A DNA stretch of 64,000 nt from Leucobacter sp. L43 (lineage in GTDB: Bacteria > Actinomycetota > Actinomycetes > Actinomycetales > Microbacteriaceae), in assembly GCF_016597785.1 (NCBI RefSeq), contig NZ_JAENJG010000001.1, positions 682,001-746,000 on the forward strand, written 5' to 3'. Of the stretch, positions 57,759 to 64,000 are shown piece after piece (position 1 is the stretch's first letter; each line of letters opens with the position of its first letter). The notes below the pieces were generated by a model. It worked only from the letters and a program-made list of their open reading frames with translations, was not told the origin of the DNA and searched no databases. Position numbers and translations under genes: made by a program.

Positions 57759-57864
57759 CTGGCTTCCAGTGTACGTGGGGTGCGCCCGGGCGCGTCGGCC
57801 GTTCGCCCTGGGCGCAGTGCGCGCTCGGAATCGCCGTCGGCGTCGGCCTGGGATACTGGGAGGC

Positions 57865-58482
57865 GTGACCCAGCACTACTTCTCCGAATCCCCCGACGGC
57901 GAACTGCGACCCCGCGAGATCGAGGTCGCGCTCGGGGGCGCACCTCGCACGGTCGTGACGGCCGGAGGGGTCTTCAGCCCGGAGCAGCTGGACCGCGGCA
58001 CTGCGATCCTGCTGCGAGAGCTCCCCGAACGCGACGCGCTCGGCGCCGTTTCTTCCGGTCCGCTCCTCGACCTGGGGTGCGGCTGGGGCGCGATCGCGCT
58101 CGACGCCGCTCTCGACCAGCCGGAGCGCGAGGTCTGGGCCATCGATGTGAACGAGCGCTCGCGCGAGCTGACGCGCATGAATGCGGATCGCCTCGGCCTC
58201 CGCCATCTTCGGGTTGCCTCCCCCGATGAGGTGCCCGAGGACGTGCGTTTCGGGGAGATCCGCTCGAACCCCCCGATCCGCGTCGGGAAAGAGTCGCTGC
58301 ACGGGATCCTGCGCCAATGGCTCCCGCGGTTGGCCGACGGGGGCGTCGCGCACCTGGTGGTGGCGAAGCACCTCGGCGCCGACTCCCTGCAACGCTGGAT
58401 CGCGTCGGAGTTCACCGACCTCGACGTCGATCGCCCTGCGCGCGACAAGGGGTTCCACATCATCCGCGCGCGGCGCGCGTAG
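57865..58482 (+). CDS. RsmC-like class I methyltransferase
   Basis: This 205-residue protein has LLDLGCGWGAIALDAAL (motif I, about residues 72-81) and SNPPIRVG, the (N/D)PP(Y/I) motif typical of N-methyltransferases acting on RNA or protein nitrogen. DVNERSRELTRMNADRLGL supplies the SAM acidic region. It resembles RsmC/RlmG-type rRNA guanine methyltransferases but is shorter, with only the catalytic domain. The GTG is chosen because GATACT ends 7 nt before it and GGGAGG lies between. It is convergent with dapF. Confidence 0.85.
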   Translation: MTQHYFSESPDGELRPREIEVALGGAPRTVVTAGGVFSPEQLDRGTAILLRELPERDALGAVSSGPLLDLGCGWGAIALDAALDQPEREVWAIDVNERSRELTRMNADRLGLRHLRVASPDEVPEDVRFGEIRSNPPIRVGKESLHGILRQWLPRLADGGVAHLVVAKHLGADSLQRWIASEFTDLDVDRPARDKGFHIIRARRA

Positions 58483-58498
58483 GCGATCCTGCGCCGGA

Positions 58499-59380
58499 TC
58501 AGGCGCCGGGGAGTTCGATCTCGCCCGAGTACACGAGCTCAGCGGGTCCGTTGAGCGAAACGTGCTCGCCCTCCTCCGTCGGGAACATGCGCACCGCGAG
58601 GCGCCCGCCGGGAACATCGACTCTCCAATGGTTCGGCATCCCCTCGCCGCCCCAGTGGCGGAAGGCGAGCGCGGCAGCAGCCGTGCCCGTGCCGCACGAC
58701 AGCGTCTCCCCCGAACCGCGCTCGTGCACGCGCATGCGGATGCGAGCGACTCCGTCTTTGATGAGCGGGTCCTCCGGAACGACGAACTCGACGTTCGCCC
58801 CGCCCTCGGCGACCGGTTCGAGGGCGGGCTCCCGATGCAGGTCGAGCCCGTCGAGCTCCGCCGGATCCGCCAGAGCCGCCACGACGTGCGGATTGCCGAG
58901 GTCGATCCCGAGCCCCGGGCGCGCGACGTCGAGACCCTGCGCTGCGACGAGGCGCTCGCCGGCGAGTCGCCAGCGCCCCAGGTCGACCGTGTAGCCGGCG
59001 ACGCCCGCGAGCACATCCTTCACCCCGGCGCGCGTGCCGATCGGCAGCGTGTCGCGCCGCTCGGGCGAGACGAGCCCCTGGGTGATCAGGTAGTGCGCGT
59101 ATACGCGCGCGCCGTTGCCGCACATCTCGGCGGGGGTTCCGTCGGCGTTCCAGTAGTCCATGAACCACTCGGCGTCGGGCTCCTCCGCGAGGCACGCGGC
59201 CCCCTCTGGGATGGATCGCGAACGCACCGCACGGATCACGCCGTCGGCGCCGACGCCGAACCGGCGGTCGCAGAGGAAGCGGATCTGCTCGGGAGTCAGG
59301 GTGCGCTCACCGTCGGGGTCGGAGAACAGCACGAAGTCGTTGCCGGTGCCATGGCCCTTGGAGAACGCGAGCGTCGTCAT
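58499..59380 (-). CDS. dapF: Diaminopimelate epimerase
   Basis: This 293-residue enzyme converts LL- to meso-diaminopimelate for peptidoglycan and lysine. Catalytic cysteines are Cys87 in [13 protein letters not shown] and Cys229 in [23 protein letters not shown] is the N-terminal hallmark. TAAACT, overlapping the end of miaA, stops 6 nt before the ATG, so dapF may have its own leaderless promoter within the miaB-miaA unit. The order miaB-miaA-dapF is conserved in actinobacteria. Confidence 0.96.
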   Translation of the reverse strand: MTTLAFSKGHGTGNDFVLFSDPDGERTLTPEQIRFLCDRRFGVGADGVIRAVRSRSIPEGAACLAEEPDAEWFMDYWNADGTPAEMCGNGARVYAHYLITQGLVSPERRDTLPIGTRAGVKDVLAGVAGYTVDLGRWRLAGERLVAAQGLDVARPGLGIDLGNPHVVAALADPAELDGLDLHREPALEPVAEGGANVEFVVPEDPLIKDGVARIRMRVHERGSGETLSCGTGTAAAALAFRHWGGEGMPNHWRVDVPGGRLAVRMFPTEEGEHVSLNGPAELVYSGEIELPGA

Positions 59381-59389
59381 ACGCCCAGT

Positions 59390-60367
59390 TTACGCGGGCA
59401 TCTCCCCGGGATTCAGCCATTCGACCTCGGCGTACCGTTTGAACCAGCTCACCTGTCGCCGAGCGTATCGACGGGTCAGCACCCGCGTCTCCTCAATCGC
59501 CTCGACCTGCGTGAGGCGACCGTCGAGATGCCCGAGCGCCTGCGCGTAGCCGATCGCGCGGGACGCTGTCGGGCCGTCGCCGATCCCCTCCGGTATCAGG
59601 GCGCGCACCTCGTCGAGGAGACCGGCGCTCCACATCTGCTCGACACGTCGATCGAGTCGCTGCACCAGAGTGGTGCGGTCGACCTGCACGCCGAGGATGC
59701 GGGTTCCGCCGGTCTCATCGCCCTGCCAGAGCCGGGGCTCCGTCGGCAGCGTCACCTGCGCGTCGCCCCCCAGAAGCGCCACCTCGAGTGCACGCACGAC
59801 CCGCCGGGGATTGCGTGCGTCGACGGCCACGGCGGTCTGGGCGTCCAGGGCGCGCAACCGTTCGAGCAGCGCGTCGACGCCGTCGCGTTCCGCTGCTGCT
59901 TCGAGCTCTGCGCGGAGCGCGTCGTCGCGCGGGGGGAATTGGAAGTCGAACAGCACGCTCGATACGTAGAGACCGGATCCCCCGACCAGGATCGCGTCGG
60001 CGTCTCGCGCGTGAATCCGCCGGATCGCGGCTCGCGCCTCGGCCTGGTACCACGCGACGGTGGCCTCCTCCCTCGGTGCGAGCACGTCGAAGAGGTGGTG
60101 CGGTACTCCTCGGCGCTCGCGCTCCGGCACTTTGGCCGTGCCGATGTCCATGCCCCGGTACACCTGCATGGCGTCGGCGTTCACGATCTCAGCCGCGCGT
60201 CCGCTTTCGGCCAACCGCTGCGCGAGATCGAGCGACAGCTCTGATTTGCCGGTGCCCGTCGCTCCGACGACGGCCCAGAGCCTCGGGGGGCGCTGCTCGA
60301 GCGTTGACGTGCGTGCGCGGGCGGTCGCGCGCTCGCGCTGGGCCGGGGTTCCGCGGTCAGCGGTCAT
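59390..60367 (-). CDS. miaA: tRNA dimethylallyltransferase
   Basis: This 325-residue enzyme prenylates A37 of tRNAs reading U-initial codons. The P-loop GATGTGKS is at residues 35-42. [29 protein letters not shown] and [13 protein letters not shown] follow. The ATG (MTADRG) overlaps the miaB stop (ATGA). MiaB then thiomethylates the same base, so the pair acts in sequence. An N-terminal tail of about 25 residues precedes the core. Confidence 0.96.
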   Translation of the reverse strand: MTADRGTPAQRERATARARTSTLEQRPPRLWAVVGATGTGKSELSLDLAQRLAESGRAAEIVNADAMQVYRGMDIGTAKVPERERRGVPHHLFDVLAPREEATVAWYQAEARAAIRRIHARDADAILVGGSGLYVSSVLFDFQFPPRDDALRAELEAAAERDGVDALLERLRALDAQTAVAVDARNPRRVVRALEVALLGGDAQVTLPTEPRLWQGDETGGTRILGVQVDRTTLVQRLDRRVEQMWSAGLLDEVRALIPEGIGDGPTASRAIGYAQALGHLDGRLTQVEAIEETRVLTRRYARRQVSWFKRYAEVEWLNPGEMPA

Positions 60368-61926
60368 CGGGGCCGGATCGCCGGGAGTCCGAGACTCACG
60401 ACGCGCGGCGCGGTGTCCGCTGCTGCTGGGGTTGCCGGCACGCCGCAGCTCTCGGCCTGCCTTCGGTCCCATGCGTCACCGGCTCTCGTGCGTCGCACTG
60501 CGAAGAGGGGCGCACGGTCGAGGGCGAGCGCCGAGTCGGCGATGAGGAAGTGCGGGGCGGCAGCGGTGACGGCGACCGTGACGACGTCGCCGGGCCGAGG
60601 CTCGGCACCGCCTTCTGGCACGGCGAAGTGCACCAGCCGATTGTCCTCGCTGCGTCCGGAGAACCGCCGCGTGGCGGCATCCTTCTTCCCCTCGCCCGCT
60701 GAGACGAGCACTTCGACCGTACGCCCGATCTGCGCCTGGTTCTCTTCCAGTGAGATGCGCTCCTGCAGCGCTTGGAGGCGCTCGTAGCGCTCTTGCACGA
60801 CTGCCTTCGGCAGCTGACCATCCATCTCGGCCGCCGGCGTGCCGGGCCGGATGGAGTACTGGAATGTGAATGCGCTCGCGAATCTCGACTCCTCGACGAC
60901 GCGAAGCGTGTCTTCGAAGTCTGCGTCGGTCTCACCCGGGAACCCGACGATGATGTCGGTCGTGATCGCGGCGTTCGGGATGCGCTCGCGCACGGCGTCG
61001 AGGATGCCGAGGAACTTCTTCGACCGGTACGAACGGCGCATCGCCTTCAGCACGGCGTCGGAACCGGACTGCAGCGGCATGTGCAGCACGGGCATGACGT
61101 TCGTCGTCTCTGCCATTGCAGCGATGACGTCTTCGGTGAACGCCGCCGGGTGCGGGCTCGTGAAGCGCACGCGCTCGAGCCCCTCCACTCCTCCCATGGC
61201 GCGCAGCAGTTTGCCGAACGCCTGACGGTCGCCGAACTCGACGCCGTATGTGTTGACGTTCTGCCCGAGGAGCGTGACTTCGATCGCGCCGTCGTCGACG
61301 AGCGCCTGCACTTCGGCGAGGATGTCGCCCGGGCGACGGTCCTTCTCCTTGCCGCGGAGGGACGGCACGATGCAGAAGGTGCAGGTGTTGTTGCAGCCGA
61401 CCGAAATGGAGACCCAGCCGCTGGAAGCGGAATCGCGTTTCGTGGGCAGGGTCGACGGGAAGACTTCGAGCGATTCGAGGATCTCGATCTGAGCTTCAGC
61501 GTTGTGTCTGGCCCGTTCGAGGAGGGCCGGGAGCGACCCCATGTTGTGCGTGCCGAATACGACGTCGACCCAGGGCGCCTTCTCGACGATGGCGCCCTGG
61601 TCCTTCTGCGCGAGGCAGCCGCCGACGGCGATCTGCATTCCGTCTCGCTCTCGTTTCACACCGGCGAGGTATCCGAGGTTGCCGTAGAGCTTGTTCGCGG
61701 CGTTCTCGCGCACGGCGCACGTGTTGATGACGATGACGTCAGCAGACTCCGGCGCCTCCGCTGCGATGTAGCCGGCGGCTTCCAATGAGCCGGAGAGCCG
61801 TTCCGAATCGTGCACGTTCATCTGACATCCGAGTGTGCGGATGGAGTAGCTGCGCGGCGTCCCGTCGTGCCGCATCGCAGCGGGCGAGAGCGCGATCTCA
61901 GTGGGTTCGACAGCAGTGAGACTCAT
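60364..61926 (-). CDS. miaB: tRNA-2-methylthio-N6-dimethylallyladenosine synthase
   Basis: This 520-residue radical-SAM methylthiotransferase has UPF0004 cysteines 34, 70 and 104 (GCQMN, NTCAVRE, GGCLAQK) and radical-SAM cysteines 178, 182 and 185 (CNNTCTFC). A TRAM domain follows near residue 400, then an extra tail of about 40 residues. TAGACT ends 6 nt before the ATG, predicting a leaderless transcript. It is coupled to miaA. Confidence 0.96.
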   Translation of the reverse strand: MSLTAVEPTEIALSPAAMRHDGTPRSYSIRTLGCQMNVHDSERLSGSLEAAGYIAAEAPESADVIVINTCAVRENAANKLYGNLGYLAGVKRERDGMQIAVGGCLAQKDQGAIVEKAPWVDVVFGTHNMGSLPALLERARHNAEAQIEILESLEVFPSTLPTKRDSASSGWVSISVGCNNTCTFCIVPSLRGKEKDRRPGDILAEVQALVDDGAIEVTLLGQNVNTYGVEFGDRQAFGKLLRAMGGVEGLERVRFTSPHPAAFTEDVIAAMAETTNVMPVLHMPLQSGSDAVLKAMRRSYRSKKFLGILDAVRERIPNAAITTDIIVGFPGETDADFEDTLRVVEESRFASAFTFQYSIRPGTPAAEMDGQLPKAVVQERYERLQALQERISLEENQAQIGRTVEVLVSAGEGKKDAATRRFSGRSEDNRLVHFAVPEGGAEPRPGDVVTVAVTAAAPHFLIADSALALDRAPLFAVRRTRAGDAWDRRQAESCGVPATPAAADTAPRVVSLGLPAIRPR

Positions 61927-61970
61927 GAATTCAGTCTATCGATGAGCGCCGTGAGCAACGCGCGATGGTG

Positions 61971-62005
61971 CGCGGCGCCACCGCGTTTGCGCGTCACGCG
62001 CCGCG
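61971..62005 (-). terminator. Possible terminator after recX
   Basis: CGCGGCGC and GCGCCGCG (61971-61978, 61998-62005) pair, and CGCG/CGCG can form a nested stem between them. It lies in the 105-nt gap between recX and miaB. No T-run is present, so the role is tentative. Confidence 0.35.
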
Positions 62006-62031
62006 GCGGCCCTCGCGCTGCAACGCTTCCA

Positions 62032-62937
62032 CTACTGGAATCGCACGCCGGAACCGCCGCGGGGCCCTCGGGGACCCTTGGCCGCCCCGTCGAGGGCGTC
62101 TTTCACTGCACGAGTGGCGGGCTCGCCCGACCAACCGCGGCGGGCGAGGAAGCCGAGCAGCCGGCGTTCCGCCACATGGCGTTCGAGCCCGCCGAGCTTC
62201 GCCGCGCGCTCCCGCGCGGTCTGCCGCAGCAGCTCGAACTCTTCATCGGAGTCGAGTTCGCCGAGGGCGGCTTCGATCACGTCGTCGGGGAGCTTGCGCG
62301 ACCTCAGCTTCACTCGGATCTGCGACCGACTCGCCCGTTTCGACTCGCGGAGCTTCTCCGTCAGTGCACGCGCGAGACCGAGGTCGTCGAGGTACAGCCC
62401 GGCGGTGAACTCCTCGATGACCCCTTCGATGTCGTCGGCTCCGTGGTCGAGCCGCGCGAGCTCCTCTCGGAGTTCACCGCTCGAGCGGGCTCGACGCGCG
62501 AGCAGACGCACACCGTCTTCGTGCACCGAGCGCTCAGCCGCCGCCGCATCGTCTTCGGTCGCAGCAGCGTCCTCCGCTGCAGCATCCGGTGCTCGGGTCT
62601 CGGCCTGCTCGACGACGTCGCTCCCAGCGCGGGAGCCGGAAGCGTGGTCGGCGAAGTTCGCATGCACGACCGGACGCACACGGCTATCGATCACTGAGGC
62701 GATGCCGGAGTCGATGAGCCTCGCCAACTCCTCGCGCGTCGCTTCACGCGGTTCGCCTTCGACAGGGTTCACGCCATCGCGATCGTTCGCTTCAGTGCGT
62801 TCGTCACTCCCTGAATCGGCGCCCGGACCGCGGCGACCCAATTGAGAGCGGAGCTGGATGACCTCGGCCAGGTCGCCCCGGTCCTCCGACCGCGACGCAG
62901 AACCTTCTTCGGGCGGAGGGAGGAACCGGACGGCCAT
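62032..62937 (-). CDS. recX: RecX regulatory protein with a long N-terminal extension
   Basis: This 301-residue protein carries the RecX helical repeats from about residue 137: GVRLLARRARSSGELREEL, then YLDDLGLARALTEKLRES and RQTARERAAKLGG. RecX binds RecA filaments and limits their activity. About 135 residues before the core are acidic and Ala-rich, with no recognisable domain. The ATG (MAVRFLPPPEEG) starts one base after the recA stop, so the two are co-translated or co-transcribed. Confidence 0.9.
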   Translation of the reverse strand: MAVRFLPPPEEGSASRSEDRGDLAEVIQLRSQLGRRGPGADSGSDERTEANDRDGVNPVEGEPREATREELARLIDSGIASVIDSRVRPVVHANFADHASGSRAGSDVVEQAETRAPDAAAEDAAATEDDAAAAERSVHEDGVRLLARRARSSGELREELARLDHGADDIEGVIEEFTAGLYLDDLGLARALTEKLRESKRASRSQIRVKLRSRKLPDDVIEAALGELDSDEEFELLRQTARERAAKLGGLERHVAERRLLGFLARRGWSGEPATRAVKDALDGAAKGPRGPRGGSGVRFQ

Positions 62938-62938
62938 A

Positions 62939-64000
62939 TCAGGCGCTCGCGCGCTTCTCGGGCTCGACCGCAGTCGCTGTCTTGGTCGCAGGCACCGCAG
63001 CCTTCGCTGCCGCACCAGATTTCGCCGGTGCAGTCTCGGCGGCCCCTTCGGGCTCCGCTTCCTTCCGACCGTTGACGCCGAGCTTCGTCAGAATCTTCTC
63101 TTCGATCTCGAGCGCCACATCCGGATGATTGATCAGGAATCGGCGGGCATTCTCCATGCCCTGGCCGAGCTGGTCGCCGTCGTAGGTGAACCAGGCGCCG
63201 CTCTTCTTGATCAGTCCCTGCTCCACGCCGTAATCGATGAGCGACCCCTCGCGCGAGATGCCGATGCCGTAGAGGATGTCGAACTCCGCCTGCTTGAAGG
63301 GCGGCGCCATCTTGTTCTTGACGACCTTCACACGGGTCCGGTTTCCGACCGCGTCGGTGCCGTCCTTCAACGTCTGAATGCGACGGATGTCGAGTCGCAC
63401 TGACGCGTAGAACTTCAACGCCTTTCCACCGGAGGTCGTCTCCGGGCTCCCGAAGAAGACCCCGATCTTCTCACGCAGCTGGTTGATGAAGATGGCGGTC
63501 GTCTTGGTGGAGTTCAGGCTCCCCGTGATCTTGCGCAACGCCTGAGACATGAGGCGCGCCTGGAGTCCGACGTGGCTGTCGCCCATCTCTCCTTCGATCT
63601 CCGCCTTCGGCACCAGCGCCGCAACGGAATCGATGACGACGAGATCGACGGAGCCGGAACGAATCAGCATGTCGGCGATCTCCAGAGCCTGCTCACCCGT
63701 GTCGGGCTGGGCGACGAGCAACGCGTCGATGTCGACACCCAGCTTCTGCGCATAATCGGGATCGAGCGCGTGCTCGGCGTCGACGAAGGCGGCGATACCG
63801 CCGGCGCGCTGCGCATTCGCGATCGCGTGCAGCGTGAGCGTCGTCTTCCCCGAGGATTCCGGGCCGTAGATCTCGATGATGCGACCACGGGGAAGGCCAC
63901 CGATGCCCAGCGCGACGTCCAACGCGACGGAGCCGGTCGGAATCACTTCGACGGGAGCGCGCTCCTGGCTGCCCATGCGCATGATCGCGCCCTTGCCGAA
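62939..64000 (-). CDS. recA: Recombinase RecA (5' end beyond the window)
   Basis: The visible part covers about 353 residues from [10 protein letters not shown] to the C-terminus. Walker A is GPESSGKT and Walker B is [11 protein letters not shown]-binding loops include [19 protein letters not shown] in part ([10 protein letters not shown]) and [16 protein letters not shown]. The C-terminus ends in an Ala/Lys-rich tail. Only the first few dozen residues are missing. RecA stimulates LexA self-cleavage and drives strand exchange. recX follows immediately. Confidence 0.98.
   Translation of the reverse strand, partial: FGKGAIMRMGSQERAPVEVIPTGSVALDVALGIGGLPRGRIIEIYGPESSGKTTLTLHAIANAQRAGGIAAFVDAEHALDPDYAQKLGVDIDALLVAQPDTGEQALEIADMLIRSGSVDLVVIDSVAALVPKAEIEGEMGDSHVGLQARLMSQALRKITGSLNSTKTTAIFINQLREKIGVFFGSPETTSGGKALKFYASVRLDIRRIQTLKDGTDAVGNRTRVKVVKNKMAPPFKQAEFDILYGIGISREGSLIDYGVEQGLIKKSGAWFTYDGDQLGQGMENARRFLINHPDVALEIEEKILTKLGVNGRKEAEPEGAAETAPAKSGAAAKAAVPATKTATAVEPEKRASA

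Noticed and set aside
56175..60244. Long plus-strand frames over hflX, dapF and miaA
   Set aside because: They are composition shadows of well-supported minus-strand genes and show no family features. Only 57865-58482 on that strand has methyltransferase motifs.

Overview
This window is chromosomal DNA from a high-GC actinobacterium. The likely family is Microbacteriaceae, possibly a Leucobacter-like genus; that placement is inferred from gene content and no database was searched. Supporting features are a DUF3117 protein, a ferredoxin-dapC pair, a divergent lexA/LysM division-inhibitor pair with Cheo-type SOS boxes, PriA-like HisA, a recA-recX-miaB-miaA-dapF-hflX block, and many start codons lying 6-8 nt after a TANNNT -10 hexamer (leaderless genes). 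No rRNA, tRNA, CRISPR array, phage or insertion sequence was found. No gene-free gap exceeds about 265 nt.

Layout. 1-4.4 kb: partial PAS-GGDEF gene, tatB, an O-methyltransferase, DUF3117, and divergent dapE/dapD. 4.5-6.6 kb: an AAHS-type MFS transporter with an IclR regulator. 6.6-12 kb: an ABC-2-like exporter, citrate synthase gltA, and ferredoxin-dapC. 12-19 kb: an alpha-glucoside uptake and phosphorolysis operon (binding lipoprotein, two permeases, beta-phosphoglucomutase-like HAD, GH65 phosphorylase) with no ATPase gene. 19-22.8 kb: a prepilin peptidase and argCJB. 22.9-33.7 kb: an accessory-looking stretch with a PhzF protein, a methylcitrate-cycle operon (gntR-prpD-prpB-prpC-echA), a YhgE/Pip membrane protein with a degenerate ABC-ATPase partner, and three small VOC proteins. 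33.7-42.5 kb: pheT-pheS, 5-oxoprolinase genes (pxpBC fusion, pxpA), a SpoU methyltransferase, and rplT-rpmI-infC. 42.5-45 kb: DUF1844, azlCD and an SseB-like gene. 45-48.3 kb: hisC-hisB-hisH-hisA. 48.3-51.5 kb: LysM inhibitor/lexA, lipB-lipA. 51.5-56.1 kb: metE, a short MetE-like protein and metF. 56.2-64 kb: hflX, a small methyltransferase, dapF, miaA, miaB, recX and a 5'-truncated recA.

How the genes work together. Four diaminopimelate/lysine genes (dapE, dapD, dapC, dapF) occur at three separate places. The prp operon turns propionyl-CoA into pyruvate and succinate and appears autoregulated by its GntR protein. The LysM protein and lexA share a control region holding four SOS boxes, and recA is also present. 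The met genes form one translationally coupled unit that makes methyl-THF and passes its methyl group to homocysteine.

Most of the window is conserved housekeeping DNA. I did not find a clearly new multi-gene system. The best leads are the sugar permease with an inserted extracellular beta-domain, the YhgE/pseudo-ATPase pair, the split MetE-like module with a repeat-bearing leader, the ATC start of infC, and the density of predicted leaderless genes.
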